From: Exiguobacterium sp. s193
GTDB lineage: Bacteria; Bacillota; Bacilli; Exiguobacteriales; Exiguobacteriaceae
DNA: 41,780 nt
Direction: 5' to 3'
Assembly: GCF_018618755.1 (NCBI RefSeq)
Contig: NZ_JACSMR010000018.1
Location: 1-41,780 of the forward strand
Shown: piece by piece, positions 22,319 through 31,113 of the stretch
Numbering within the stretch: position 1 is the first letter of the stretch
How the letters are laid out: every line of letters begins with the position of its first letter
The notes under the pieces: generated by a model
Seen by the model: only the letters and a program-made list of their open reading frames with translations
What the model was told of the DNA's origin: nothing
Databases searched by the model: none
Position numbers and translations under genes: made by a program

Positions 22319-23868
22319 TGAGTCAACGACGGACGATTGCGCAGGGGGCAGCGCTCCTTGCGATTTCGAGTTACGTTTCGAAACTGTTGAGTTTCTTTTA
22401 CCGAATTCCTTATCAGAACATGGCGGGAGACTTTGGGTTATACGTGTATCAGACGGTCTATCCATTGTTCGCGATTGCAGCGGCACTTGGCATTTATGCG
22501 CTCCCTGTCATCGTCGCGAAGTTGACGCTACACCATCCGGAAGAAAAACGAGAGGTGCTGTGGTCCATCTTCTTTGCCCTTGCCAGTCTCTCATTGACGT
22601 TTGGTATTCTCGGTTGGATCATTGCGCCGGAGCTCGCCTTGTTGTTCGGGGACGCAAAACTGGTCCTCCCGTTACGGGCCGTCACGCTGACGTTTTATCT
22701 GTTACCGGTCATCGCCGTCTTACGCGGCATGTTTCAAGCAGATTTAGAGATGCGGCCAACGGCATTTTCACAAATCACGGAAAATGCCGTCCGTGTCTGC
22801 CTGTTGCTACTCGTAACATATTACGGGGTATCGATTGGAGCGAATCCGTATCAAGTCGGTGCCGCGGCACATATCACGGCACTCGGGGGGAGTGTCGCCT
22901 CCTTATTTTTGCTTCTTCTGTTCGCGAAAGGGCGGATCGGGCGTCCGGTCATCTCGAAGCGTCATTTGAAACGAGTCGCAAAAGTCTTATTGACGAGTGG
23001 GATGGCGGTCAGTATCGCTTCGCTCGCATTACTGCTCATGCAGTTGGTCGACGGCTTGACGTTCGTCAACTTGCTTGGGGATACAATGGAAACAAAAATC
23101 GAGAAGGGGATTTTTGACCGCGGGTACCCTTTGTTACAGTTCGCGATTTTATTTGCGACGTCAATCAGTCTGGCTAGTGTCCCGACATTGTTGACGGAAT
23201 ACCGAAAACGTAATGACACAACGACGCGGATGCACCTTGAAACACTGCTCCGCTCCGGTTTATTAGTCGCGGCAGCGGCAACGGTTGGATTGTTCGGCAT
23301 CATGCGTCCGCTCAACATTGCCTTGTATCAAGATGATAAAGGGACGGCGGCACTCAGTTGGCTCGCAGCAACTGCTTTTACGGCATCGCTCTCCATGATC
23401 ATCGTTTCGTGCCTCCAGTCCGTCGATGCTGAAAAGTATGCCTTCGCAGGTGTTGTGCTCGGGCTACTCGTCAAGGTGATCCTGAACATCTACTTGTTAC
23501 CCCGTTATGGTATGATCGGGGCGGGAATGGCGACGTTCGGCGGATTTACAGTGATGGCATCGGCGCAACTGCTTTTACTGAACCGAAAGTTCGGTCGTGT
23601 GACAGCAGGACGATCGTTCTATGTCCGGTTGACCCAAGCCGTCATTCCGATGGCGCTGTTTTTGTTCGTGGTCGAACGCCTGTTTCAATGGGCGGGTTTT
23701 GAGACACGAGTCGGAGCGATGCTTGAAGTCGGTCTACTCGTCGTCGGGGGCGCTGTCGTCTTTTGTATATTCGCACTGAGAAGGCATGTCCTGACAGAAC
23801 GAGAATGGGCTGTATTGCCATTCGGAGAGAAACTTTATCGAATTCATCATCGGAGGAAAATCATATGA
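22318..23868 (+). CDS. yabM: MATE/MOP-superfamily lipid flippase (SpoVB / MurJ-like)
   Basis: The 516-residue integral membrane protein has about 12-14 hydrophobic segments. The N-terminal QGAALLAISSYVSKLLSFFYRIPYQNMAGDFG is typical of the polysaccharide-export (MOP) family, which includes SpoVB, YtgP/MurJ and B. subtilis YabM. The likely role is flipping a lipid-linked envelope precursor. The exact substrate cannot be read from sequence. It shares one base with the mfd stop if ATG 22318 is used; GTG 22315 is the alternative. The ribosome site is poor, suggesting translation coupled to mfd. Confidence 0.85.
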   Translation: MSQRRTIAQGAALLAISSYVSKLLSFFYRIPYQNMAGDFGLYVYQTVYPLFAIAAALGIYALPVIVAKLTLHHPEEKREVLWSIFFALASLSLTFGILGWIIAPELALLFGDAKLVLPLRAVTLTFYLLPVIAVLRGMFQADLEMRPTAFSQITENAVRVCLLLLVTYYGVSIGANPYQVGAAAHITALGGSVASLFLLLLFAKGRIGRPVISKRHLKRVAKVLLTSGMAVSIASLALLLMQLVDGLTFVNLLGDTMETKIEKGIFDRGYPLLQFAILFATSISLASVPTLLTEYRKRNDTTTRMHLETLLRSGLLVAAAATVGLFGIMRPLNIALYQDDKGTAALSWLAATAFTASLSMIIVSCLQSVDAEKYAFAGVVLGLLVKVILNIYLLPRYGMIGAGMATFGGFTVMASAQLLLLNRKFGRVTAGRSFYVRLTQAVIPMALFLFVVERLFQWAGFETRVGAMLEVGLLVVGGAVVFCIFALRRHVLTEREWAVLPFGEKLYRIHHRRKII

Positions 23869-25295
23869 CACACCGTATTACAGTCGTCGGCCTAGGAGTC
23901 GGGGAATTAGAGCAACTGCCGTTCGGCGTTTATAAGTTGTTGAAAGAAACGACACAACCGGTTTATTTAAGAACTGCAGATCATCCCGTCGTTTCAGAAC
24001 TGGCGACAGAGGGAATGAAATTTACATCGTTTGATTCGATTTATGAGCGACACGATCGTTTCGAGGCGGTATACGCAGACATCGTCGAGACGCTACTCGA
24101 ACAGGCAAAGCAGGAAGCAATCATCTACGCGGTTCCGGGACATCCGCTCGTAGCAGAGAGTACGGTTCAACAATTACTCGCGCGCGCAAAGGATATCGAA
24201 ATCGTCGGTGGACAAAGTTTCCTCGATCCGATGTTCGCAGCAGTCGGTGTCGACCCGATTGAAGGTTTTCAACTGCTCGACGCGACGGCTTTTCGGATCG
24301 ACGATACCCAAATTCGCCAACATGTGTTGATTGGTCAAGTGTACGACGCGTTCGTCGCCGGTGATTTGAAGGTCATGTTAATGGAACGGTATCCGGACGA
24401 GCACCCGGTAACACTCGTCACGGCAGCTGGGACGAGTCAACAACGTGTCACGACCGTTCCTTTATATGAGTTGGATCGTGTGACGATGCTCAGCAACTTA
24501 ACGACTGTTTATGTGCCGCCGGTAACGGAGGAACGGGCGTTGAACCGTGACTTCGCGACGCTAAAAGACATCATCGCCCGGTTACGTGGTGAAGGAGGGT
24601 GTCCATGGGATCAAGAACAGACCCATGAATCGCTCAAAAAACATTTAATCGAAGAATCTTACGAATTACTGGAAGCAATCGACCTTCAGGACGATAACTT
24701 AATGATAGAGGAATTAGGGGATGTCTTACTTCAAGTCATGCTCCACGCACAAATCGGTCTCGATGAAGGGTATTTTGATATCCGAGACGTCATCGGCAGT
24801 GTCAGTGACAAGATGATTCGTCGTCATCCACATGTCTTCGCTACGGCGACGGTTGATTCGACGGCGGACGTCGTTGCGAACTGGCAAGAAATCAAGTCGC
24901 AGGAGAAACCAGAGCGGAAATATCTGCTCGACGGTGTCACAAGAGGGGCACCTGCCTTGATGCGTGCTGAACAGATTCAGAAAAAAGTCGCAAAAGTCGG
25001 CTTTGAATGGGACACAGTCAGTGGTGCGTTAGAGAAGGTACAAGAAGAAATACGTGAACTGCAACAAGCACCGCCAAAGGAGCAACTTGCTGAATTCGGC
25101 GATCTCTTATTTTCGTTAGCACTCGTCGGAAAATACATGGGATTATCGGGCGAAGAAGCGTTACAGCTGACGAACGATAAGTTCATTCGTCGTTTTACGC
25201 GGATGGAGCAACTCGCGGAGCAACCGATGGAACAATTATCACTCGAAGAACAAGATGCGTTATGGAATCAAGCAAAGCAGGAGGAACAGTCATGA
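23865..25295 (+). CDS. mazG: YabN: tetrapyrrole-methylase / MazG nucleotide pyrophosphohydrolase fusion
   Basis: This 476-residue two-domain protein has an N-terminal SAM-dependent tetrapyrrole-methylase-like domain (about 1-220, HRITVVGLGVGELEQLPFG, YAVPGHPLVAEST). The C-terminal MazG domain has GCPWDQEQTHESLKKHLIEE and EELGDVLLQVMLHAQI, whose EExxE/ExxD metal ligands hydrolyse NTPs to NMP and PPi. A second helix set, ELAEFGDLLFSLALVGKY-like, lies near residue 405. The role is house-cleaning of aberrant nucleotides. The start at ATG 23865 has CGGAGG and overlaps the flippase stop by 4 bp. The 34-codon upstream extension is rejected. Confidence 0.93.
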   Translation: MTHRITVVGLGVGELEQLPFGVYKLLKETTQPVYLRTADHPVVSELATEGMKFTSFDSIYERHDRFEAVYADIVETLLEQAKQEAIIYAVPGHPLVAESTVQQLLARAKDIEIVGGQSFLDPMFAAVGVDPIEGFQLLDATAFRIDDTQIRQHVLIGQVYDAFVAGDLKVMLMERYPDEHPVTLVTAAGTSQQRVTTVPLYELDRVTMLSNLTTVYVPPVTEERALNRDFATLKDIIARLRGEGGCPWDQEQTHESLKKHLIEESYELLEAIDLQDDNLMIEELGDVLLQVMLHAQIGLDEGYFDIRDVIGSVSDKMIRRHPHVFATATVDSTADVVANWQEIKSQEKPERKYLLDGVTRGAPALMRAEQIQKKVAKVGFEWDTVSGALEKVQEEIRELQQAPPKEQLAEFGDLLFSLALVGKYMGLSGEEALQLTNDKFIRRFTRMEQLAEQPMEQLSLEEQDALWNQAKQEEQS

Positions 25296-25564
25296 GACTC
25301 GATAAATTTTTAAAAGTATCGCGATTGATTAAACGACGGACACTTGCAAAAGAAGTTGCCGATCAAGGGCGTATCACGATCAATGGTTTAGTCGCTAAAG
25401 CGAGCAGTAACGTCGCAGTCGGCGACGAGATGACGATTCGTTTCGGGAATAAAATCGTTACCGTTCAAATCGACGGCATTAAAGAACATGCGAAAAAAGA
25501 AGAAGCGACGGATATGTACAAAATCATCCGTGAAGAAAAAGTGAATTCTGAAGAATCGATGTAA
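25292..25564 (+). CDS. rqcP: RqcP (YabO), S4-domain ribosome quality-control protein
   Basis: The 90-residue protein is essentially one S4 RNA-binding domain (MRLDKFLKVSRLIKRRT, GRITINGLVAKASSNVAVGD). RqcP binds stalled 50S-peptidyl-tRNA complexes with RqcH and helps poly-alanine tailing. The ATG 25292 overlaps the mazG stop (ATGA) and has AGGAGG upstream. The sporulation genes yabP and yabQ, which follow it in B. subtilis, are absent, and divIC comes next. Confidence 0.93.
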   Translation: MRLDKFLKVSRLIKRRTLAKEVADQGRITINGLVAKASSNVAVGDEMTIRFGNKIVTVQIDGIKEHAKKEEATDMYKIIREEKVNSEESM

Positions 25565-25629
25565 TTTACCTGAAAAAGGAAGTATACTAAAGAGTGTCAG
25601 AGATGACCACTCGGATAAGGAGGGATGAT

Positions 25630-26010
25630 ATGCCAGCACCGTTAGAATCAGGTCGTCAAACAGCACCTAAGATTAAACCGCTCAATGATCGTAAAAAACA
25701 ATTAAGTCAAAATGCGATTGAAAACCGTTCACGCTTAAAAAAACGTTTTTTGATGTGTATGTCAGTCTTCCTCATCGTCCTTTCTCTCATGGGGTGGTCA
25801 TACATGGAAAAGAAACAATTGATTGCTGAGCAAAATCAATCGTTCCAGGTCGCGCAACAAGAGCAAACGAAAGCAAAAAAAGAGTCGGGACGTCTGAAAG
25901 AAGAAATCGAACGGTTGAATGATAAAGAATACGTTGCGAACTTAGCGAGAAGCGAGTTACTGTACTCGAAAAAAGGCGAAACGATTTTCTATTTCTCACC
26001 GGAAGATTAA
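25630..26010 (+). CDS. divIC: Cell-division protein DivIC (FtsB-like)
   Basis: The 126-residue bitopic protein has a basic cytoplasmic N-terminus, one transmembrane segment (about residues 40-58) and an extracytoplasmic coiled coil (about 60-100, with KKESGRLKEEIERLNDKEYV). It ends with ARSELLYSKKGETIFYFS, the conserved septum-form domain end. DivIC pairs with FtsL and DivIB in the divisome. The ATG 25630 follows AAGGAGGG. The frame is open 12 codons further upstream. It follows rqcP after 65 bp, where a TATACT (25583-25588) may be a weak -10. Confidence 0.92.
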   Translation: MPAPLESGRQTAPKIKPLNDRKKQLSQNAIENRSRLKKRFLMCMSVFLIVLSLMGWSYMEKKQLIAEQNQSFQVAQQEQTKAKKESGRLKEEIERLNDKEYVANLARSELLYSKKGETIFYFSPED

Positions 26011-26028
26011 CGGAAGCTTGCCGATTGA

Positions 26029-26057
26029 TTGAAAAAATGTAGAATCACTCGTATAAT
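26029..26057 (+). promoter_or_regulatory. sigma-A promoter for yabR
   Basis: TTGAAA (26029-26034), a 17-bp spacer and a perfect TATAAT (26052-26057), 35 bp upstream of the yabR start. Confidence 0.85.
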
Positions 26058-26092
26058 AAGAAAGAATCAACTAAAAAGGAGCAATACAATTT

Positions 26093-26617
26093 ATGTCGAT
26101 TGAAGTAGGCAGCAAAGTGCAAGGGAAAGTTACAGGCATCACTAATTTCGGAGCGTTCGTAGAATTACCGACTGGGAAGACTGGTCTCGTTCACATCAGC
26201 GAAGTGGCAGATTCTTACGTTAAAGATATCAATGATGTCTTGACGGTTGGACAGGAAATCACAGTTAAAGTCTTGAGTGTAGAAAACGATGGTAAAATCG
26301 GTCTTTCAATCAAGAAGGCTGTTGATCGCCCTGAAGGCGAACGTCCTCGTCCTGCACGTCAATTCGACCGTGGCCCACGCCCGGCCGGTCAAGATCGCGG
26401 ACCACGTCCGTTTGATAACAAAGGACCGCGCAGTGGTGGCGGTGGTGGAAATCGTGGAGGATTCAACAAAGGTGGTCGCGGAGCACCTGCTCCACGTAAA
26501 GAGCAAACGTTCGATACGTTGATGACAAGTTTCCTCAAAGATAGTGAAGACCGTCTTGCGACACTTAAACGCCAAACGGATTCAAAACGTGGCGGACGCG
26601 GTGCTAAACGTCAATAA
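26093..26617 (+). CDS. yabR: S1-domain RNA-binding protein with RG-rich tail
   Basis: The 174-residue protein has an S1 domain at about residues 1-75 (VGSKVQGKVTGITNFGAFVEL, TGLVHISEV). A low-complexity linker rich in Arg, Gly and Pro follows (about 78-140, with repeats such as GPRP, GGGGGNRGG and GGRG). A short C-terminal helix-like segment (FDTLMTSFLKDSEDRLATLKRQ) and a basic GGRGAKRQ end complete it. It belongs to the YabR/YugI/CvfD family of ribosome- or mRNA-associated S1 proteins. It has its own promoter and terminator. The family function is not well defined, and the tail is longer than in B. subtilis YabR as I know it. Confidence 0.9.
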   Translation: MSIEVGSKVQGKVTGITNFGAFVELPTGKTGLVHISEVADSYVKDINDVLTVGQEITVKVLSVENDGKIGLSIKKAVDRPEGERPRPARQFDRGPRPAGQDRGPRPFDNKGPRSGGGGGNRGGFNKGGRGAPAPRKEQTFDTLMTSFLKDSEDRLATLKRQTDSKRGGRGAKRQ

Positions 26618-26645
26618 CTTGCTGACCTGTTCTTTATAAGAATAG

Positions 26646-26684
26646 AGATGGAATGACGCTGTTCATTCCATCTTTTATTTTTTT
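26646..26684 (+). terminator. Intrinsic terminator after yabR
   Basis: A perfect 11-bp stem (AGATGGAATGA with TCATTCCATCT) with a 6-nt loop is followed by a long T-rich stretch. Confidence 0.92.
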
Positions 26685-26706
26685 GAAATTATTTTTATAA
26701 AAAGCG

Positions 26707-26735
26707 TTGACTTTCATTTCACTCCACCGTATTAT
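26707..26735 (+). promoter_or_regulatory. Promoter for the tRNA-Met/tRNA-Glu pair
   Basis: TTGACT (26707-26712), a 17-bp spacer and TATTAT (26730-26735), 36 bp before the first tRNA. Confidence 0.8.
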
Positions 26736-26770
26736 AGAAAATGTGCTTAAGACGCACGAGTTAAAAATAT

Positions 26771-26847
26771 GGCGGTGTAGCTCAGCTGGCTAGAGCGTAC
26801 GGTTCATACCCGTGAGGTCGTGGGTTCGACTCCCTCCGCCGCTACCA
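26771..26847 (+). tRNA. tRNA-Met (CAT)
   Basis: A 77-nt cloverleaf with acceptor GGCGGTG/CGCCGCT, D arm GCTC/GAGC, anticodon stem TACGG/CCGTG around loop TTCATAC (anticodon CAT), T loop TTCGACT and an encoded CCA. It resembles the elongator tRNA-Met found at this position in B. subtilis. Ile-CAT (lysidine) cannot be fully excluded from the anticodon alone, but tRNA identity outside it favours Met. The T stem (GTGGG/CCCTC) contains one T-T mismatch. Confidence 0.93.
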
Positions 26848-26856
26848 TATTTTTTT

Positions 26857-26928
26857 GGCCCGTTGGTCAAGCGGTTAAGACACCGCCCTTTCACGGCGGT
26901 AACACGGGTTCGATTCCCGTACGGGTCA
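26857..26928 (+). tRNA. tRNA-Glu (TTC)
   Basis: The cloverleaf has acceptor GGCCCGT/ACGGGTC, anticodon stem CCGCC/GGCGG around loop CTTTCAC (anticodon TTC), and T arm CACGG/CCGTA-type with TTCGATT. The discriminator A is followed by TTC rather than CCA, so CCA must be added after transcription. It lies 9 nt after tRNA-Met on the same transcript. Confidence 0.95.
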
Positions 26929-26934
26929 TTCTTT

Positions 26935-26970
26935 AAAAGCTATCTCTATTATATAGAGGTAGCTTTTTTT
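26935..26970 (+). terminator. Intrinsic terminator of the tRNA operon
   Basis: A 14-bp stem (AAAAGCTATCTCTA with TAGAGGTAGCTTTT, one G-U) with a 5-nt loop and a T-run, 6 nt after tRNA-Glu. Confidence 0.92.
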
Positions 26971-27004
26971 AGTATAGCAGATTCGAAAAGGGGGCACGAA
27001 TGGA

Positions 27005-28249
27005 ATGAAAACGCTTGGTGATGTTCCGGATGCCCCGCTGATCGTCGGTGTTTCTGGAGGTTGCGATTCGATGGTACTCGCACATTTATTGTACGAAGCA
27101 CACTATGACTTTATCATTGCCCATGTCCACCATGGGCTTCGCACCGCGTCGGACGAGGAAGCAACATTCATTGAAAACTGGGCACGTGAACGCAATATCA
27201 CTTTTCGGATGACCCGCTTGGAGTGGCGGGGACAATCGGTAAGTCAAGCACGTTGCCGTGAGGAACGTTATCTTTTTTTTGAACAAGTGATGCAGGAAAC
27301 AGGGCGGAAACATCTATTGCTTGCTCACCACGGAGACGATCAACTTGAGACGTTGCTGATTCAGTTATTACGGGGAGAAGCGACGGTGGACGGAATTCCT
27401 ATGAATCGTTCTTTTGGGACGGGGAAGATTCACCGTCCGTTGATGAATTGGACGAAACAAGAGCTTCTCGACTATGCGATGCGCCATCAAATCGAATGGC
27501 GGGAAGATGCGACGAATGCCGAAACGAAGTACTTGAGAAACCGAATCCGCCATGACATTTTACCGCGTCTGGCTCAAATCCGTCCCGGCTTTGAAGAAGC
27601 GACGATCCATGCTGCCTTGCTACGGCAACAGATGCAAACGGAACATCAGACGTACGTCAAAGGTTTCATACAGCGGCATATGACGGATGACGGATTGCCC
27701 GTCGAAGAAATCAATCTGTTACCAACGGATTTAAGACGACTGGTCTTACCGACCTTAATTCCAGGCCTGAGTTTGTCAAAAGACGGAAATGATCGTTTCC
27801 TGGCATGGCTACGAGTAGATATGCCATCGAGTGAAGTGTATTATGGAAACTGGAGGATTCGGAGAACGTATGGATACTTGACGTGCGTCCGCCAATCTGA
27901 AGTTGACTCTGTTCTGGAACCATTTCAAGTAGAGGCGAGCCTCGGGACGTATCGTTACGGAGAACATCAAATGACGTTTTCGCTAGGAGATACAGGGATC
28001 CCCTTAACCGAAATCACCTTCCCTCTAACGGTGCGGGGTCCGTTACCTGGGGACCGGATTCAGTTAGCGATCGGGACTAAAAAAGTCAGTCGGATTCTGA
28101 TTGATGCGAAAGTACCGAACTATCTTCGGGCAGAAGTCCCCGTCGTCGTTGATGCTACTGGTCAAGTTTTAGCGGTCATTGGACATCGAATTGCAAAATT
28201 CGGGTCATTTGAACTCTTCGCAGGGTCTTATTTAATGATAGAATGGTAA
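27005..28249 (+). CDS. tilS: tRNA(Ile)-lysidine synthase
   Basis: The 414-residue PP-loop ATPase converts C34 of tRNA-Ile(CAU) to lysidine so that it reads AUA. The ATP motif SGGCDS is at residues 17-22. AHVHHGLR, LLAHHGDDQLETLLIQLLRGE and NRIRHDILPRL are TilS signatures. A C-terminal substrate-recognition domain (about 325-410, with GDRIQLAIGTKKVSRILIDAKVP) is present. The start ATG 27005 has AAAGGGGG about 10 bp upstream, and an in-frame stop just before it rules out a longer form. The N-terminus is short for the family. The Bacillus genes spoIIE, yabS and yabT normally before it are absent. Confidence 0.95.
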   Translation: MKTLGDVPDAPLIVGVSGGCDSMVLAHLLYEAHYDFIIAHVHHGLRTASDEEATFIENWARERNITFRMTRLEWRGQSVSQARCREERYLFFEQVMQETGRKHLLLAHHGDDQLETLLIQLLRGEATVDGIPMNRSFGTGKIHRPLMNWTKQELLDYAMRHQIEWREDATNAETKYLRNRIRHDILPRLAQIRPGFEEATIHAALLRQQMQTEHQTYVKGFIQRHMTDDGLPVEEINLLPTDLRRLVLPTLIPGLSLSKDGNDRFLAWLRVDMPSSEVYYGNWRIRRTYGYLTCVRQSEVDSVLEPFQVEASLGTYRYGEHQMTFSLGDTGIPLTEITFPLTVRGPLPGDRIQLAIGTKKVSRILIDAKVPNYLRAEVPVVVDATGQVLAVIGHRIAKFGSFELFAGSYLMIEW

Positions 28250-28282
28250 TGTAGTGTTTAAAATGAAGGAGGAATACCTAGC

Positions 28283-28828
28283 ATGACCTTAATGAATGAT
28301 ATGGAAAAAGTACTGATTTCGGAAGAAGAGATCCAACATAAAGTCGGTGAACTCGCAGGGGAACTGACAGCAGATTATGGTGATCGTTTTCCACTACTCG
28401 TTTGTGTATTAAAAGGCGCAATGCCGTTCATGTCTGATCTCGTTAAAAAGATGGACATGCACCTCGAGATGGATTTCATGGATGTTTCGACATACCACGG
28501 TGGTACGACATCGACAGGTGAAGTGAAAATCGAGAAGGATTTGAACACATCCGTAGAAGGACGTGACATCCTGATTGTCGAAGATATCATTGACAGTGGT
28601 TTGACGCTTGGTTACTTGGTAGACCTCTTCAAGTACCGCAAAGCAAAATCTGTCAAAATCGTGACATTGCTCGATAAGCCGTCAGGTCGTAAAAATGACC
28701 TTCACGCGGATTACAGTGGATTTGTGATTCCACATGAGTTCGTCGTCGGTTACGGTCTCGACTATGAAGAGAAATATCGGAACCTTCCATATGTCGGTGT
28801 GTTGAAGCCAGCAGTCTACGGTGGCTAA
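28283..28828 (+). CDS. hpt: Hypoxanthine(-guanine) phosphoribosyltransferase
   Basis: The 181-residue purine-salvage enzyme joins PRPP with hypoxanthine or guanine. It contains [34 protein letters not shown], the PRPP loop [17 protein letters not shown] (about 95-111) and the [18 protein letters not shown] end. GGAGGAA precedes the ATG, 33 bp after tilS. The tilS-hpt-ftsH order is conserved in Firmicutes, and TilS and HprT are known to act together on ftsH transcription in B. subtilis. Confidence 0.97.
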   Translation: MTLMNDMEKVLISEEEIQHKVGELAGELTADYGDRFPLLVCVLKGAMPFMSDLVKKMDMHLEMDFMDVSTYHGGTTSTGEVKIEKDLNTSVEGRDILIVEDIIDSGLTLGYLVDLFKYRKAKSVKIVTLLDKPSGRKNDLHADYSGFVIPHEFVVGYGLDYEEKYRNLPYVGVLKPAVYGG

Positions 28829-28852
28829 TTATTTTTAATCTCGACTGTCACA

Positions 28853-28861
28853 TGATAAGAT
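28853..28861 (+). promoter_or_regulatory. Possible extended -10 promoter for ftsH
   Basis: TGATAAGAT lies about 90 bp upstream of the ftsH start. The -35 region (TTTTAA) is poor. A 12-bp palindrome AAAGCGCGCTTT follows at 28874-28885 within the predicted leader. Confidence 0.35.
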
Positions 28862-28948
28862 GAAACCAATTACAAAGCGCGCTTTGCCGCGTCAGGATTC
28901 GTATCAGTTGATGAAGGTGTGTCAGGTGGTGCGGAGAGGAGGCATAAG

Positions 28949-30955
28949 ATGAACCGAGCAGTGAAGAATACCCTCGTGTTTGGGGTCATTTTTCTAGCTT
29001 TGATCTTGTTTCTGCAATACTTGCAGAGTCCAGTGAACAAAAGCAAAGAAATCAATTACACACAGTTTGTCGAGTCGGTTGAAAAAGGTGAAATTAAAAC
29101 GGCTACCTTCCAGTATGAAGGACAGACGTATAATGTGACTGGTGATTTACGTGAAAAAGATTCGACGTATGAGACGGTTGTTCCAGCCGTTGATACAGAA
29201 TTGACGGATCTTTATACACAATTGCGCAGTCAAGGTGTCAAGATGGACTTTAAAGCAGCAGAGACGAATGGCGGTTGGATCGCGTTACTGACGACGATCG
29301 TCCCGTTCATCATCATATTCATTCTCTTCTTCTTCTTAATTAATCAAGCACAAGGTGGCGGCGGCGGTGGCCGTGTGATGAACTTCGGTAAATCAAAAGC
29401 GCGCCTGTATGATACAGAGAAAAAGAAAATTACGTTTGATGATGTCGCTGGTGCAGACGAAGAGAAACAAGAACTCGTCGAAGTCGTCGAATTCTTGAAA
29501 GACCCGCGTAAATTCGCGCGTCTTGGTGCACGTATCCCTAAAGGTGTCCTTCTTGTTGGTCCTCCGGGTACAGGTAAAACGTTGCTTGCCCGTGCGGCAG
29601 CAGGTGAAGCCGGCGTTCCGTTCTTCTCGATTTCAGGTTCTGACTTCGTTGAGATGTTCGTTGGTGTCGGGGCATCACGTGTACGTGACCTCTTCGAAAA
29701 TGCCAAGAAGAATGCACCATGTATCATCTTCATCGATGAAATCGATGCAGTCGGTCGTCAACGTGGCGCAGGCCTCGGTGGCGGACATGATGAACGTGAA
29801 CAAACATTGAACCAACTTCTTGTTGAGATGGATGGATTCAGTGAAAATGAAGGAATCATCATGATTGCAGCAACGAACCGTGCCGATATCTTGGACCCTG
29901 CCTTGCTTCGTCCAGGTCGTTTTGACCGTCAAATTACGGTTGAGCGTCCCGATGTCGTCGGTCGTGAAGCAGTTCTTAAAGTACACGCACGCAATAAACC
30001 GCTCGACTCAACCGTCGATTTAAAAGCGATCGCACAGCGGACACCGGGATTCTCGGGTGCTGATCTTGAAAACCTCTTGAACGAAGCAGCACTTGTTGCA
30101 GCACGTACCGACCGAGATAAAATCTCGATCGTCGATCTTGAGGAAGCGATTGACCGTGTCATCGCGGGACCAGCGAAGAAGAGCCGGATTATTTCGCCGA
30201 AAGAGAAAAAAATCGTCGCGTGGCATGAAGCGGGTCACACGATCATCGGGGTCACACTCGATGATGCGGATGAAGTGCATAAAGTAACAATCGTTCCTCG
30301 TGGAAATGCCGGCGGTTACGTCATCATGCTTCCGAAAGAAGATCGTTACTTCATGACGAAACCAGAACTTGAAGATAAAATCACTGGATTACTTGGTGGT
30401 CGTGTCGCGGAAGACATCGTCTTTGGTGAAGTATCGACTGGCGCAAGCAATGACTTCCAACGTGCGACAGGTCTTGCCCGGAAGATGGTCATGGAGTTCG
30501 GGATGAGTGAAAAACTCGGACCGCTTCAATTCGGTTCCGGTCAAGGTGGAAATGTCTTCTTAGGACGTGACTTCCAAAACGAACAAAACTATTCGGACGC
30601 GATTGCGCACGAGATTGATACGGAAATCCAAGCGATTATCAACAAGTGTTACCAAAAAGCGAAGACGATCTTGACGGAGAAGCGTGATCAGCTTGATTTG
30701 ATCGCTACGACGTTACTTGAAGTCGAAACACTTGATCAAAAACAAATTCACCATCTTTTAGAGACGGGCGAATACAAAAAAAATGAGCCTGATGTCATTA
30801 CGGAACCAAAAGTAGACGAGAAAAAATCGGAATCGACGACACCAGTCATCGATCAACCGACGGAATCTCCGACACAACGCGGTTCAGTCATCGATGAAGG
30901 TCAAAATGTGGATGTAGAAAATCCTGATCAACCACGCCGTGATGATCAAATTTAA
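28949..30955 (+). CDS. ftsH: ATP-dependent zinc metalloprotease FtsH
   Basis: The 668-residue membrane-anchored AAA+ protease has two transmembrane segments (about residues 6-24 and 109-131) flanking an external domain. Walker A GPPGTGKT is at 204-211, [10 protein letters not shown] (Walker B) follows, and then the second region of homology with RPGRFDRQI. Zinc-binding HEAGH is at 426-430. The C-terminal tail (about 600-668) is acidic and low in complexity. It degrades membrane and regulatory proteins. I use ATG 28949 with GAGAGGAGG upstream. The GTG 10 codons earlier lacks a ribosome site. Confidence 0.98.
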   Translation: MNRAVKNTLVFGVIFLALILFLQYLQSPVNKSKEINYTQFVESVEKGEIKTATFQYEGQTYNVTGDLREKDSTYETVVPAVDTELTDLYTQLRSQGVKMDFKAAETNGGWIALLTTIVPFIIIFILFFFLINQAQGGGGGGRVMNFGKSKARLYDTEKKKITFDDVAGADEEKQELVEVVEFLKDPRKFARLGARIPKGVLLVGPPGTGKTLLARAAAGEAGVPFFSISGSDFVEMFVGVGASRVRDLFENAKKNAPCIIFIDEIDAVGRQRGAGLGGGHDEREQTLNQLLVEMDGFSENEGIIMIAATNRADILDPALLRPGRFDRQITVERPDVVGREAVLKVHARNKPLDSTVDLKAIAQRTPGFSGADLENLLNEAALVAARTDRDKISIVDLEEAIDRVIAGPAKKSRIISPKEKKIVAWHEAGHTIIGVTLDDADEVHKVTIVPRGNAGGYVIMLPKEDRYFMTKPELEDKITGLLGGRVAEDIVFGEVSTGASNDFQRATGLARKMVMEFGMSEKLGPLQFGSGQGGNVFLGRDFQNEQNYSDAIAHEIDTEIQAIINKCYQKAKTILTEKRDQLDLIATTLLEVETLDQKQIHHLLETGEYKKNEPDVITEPKVDEKKSESTTPVIDQPTESPTQRGSVIDEGQNVDVENPDQPRRDDQI

Positions 30956-30971
30956 TCGCTGACACAACGAG

Positions 30972-31008
30972 ACAGGACCAGTACCCACGCGGGTGCTGGT
31001 CCTGTTTC
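30972..31008 (+). terminator. Intrinsic terminator after ftsH
   Basis: A 15-bp GC-rich stem (ACAGGACCAGTACCC with GGGTGCTGGTCCTGT, one G-U) with a 4-nt loop. The T-run is short. Confidence 0.82.
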
Positions 31009-31056
31009 TATATCCCGTGATGTCTGCGCACTTCGGTAGGTGAAGCCTAGCCGACG

Positions 31057-31065
31057 TGGTATAAT
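31057..31065 (+). promoter_or_regulatory. Extended -10 promoter for coaX
   Basis: TGGTATAAT (31057-31065) is a perfect extended -10, 49 bp before the coaX ATG. The -35 region is not recognisable. Confidence 0.6.
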
Positions 31066-31113
31066 CACAACGTATATTGCAGGTATCGTATAGAAAAGTG
31101 GGGAATCAGTCAA

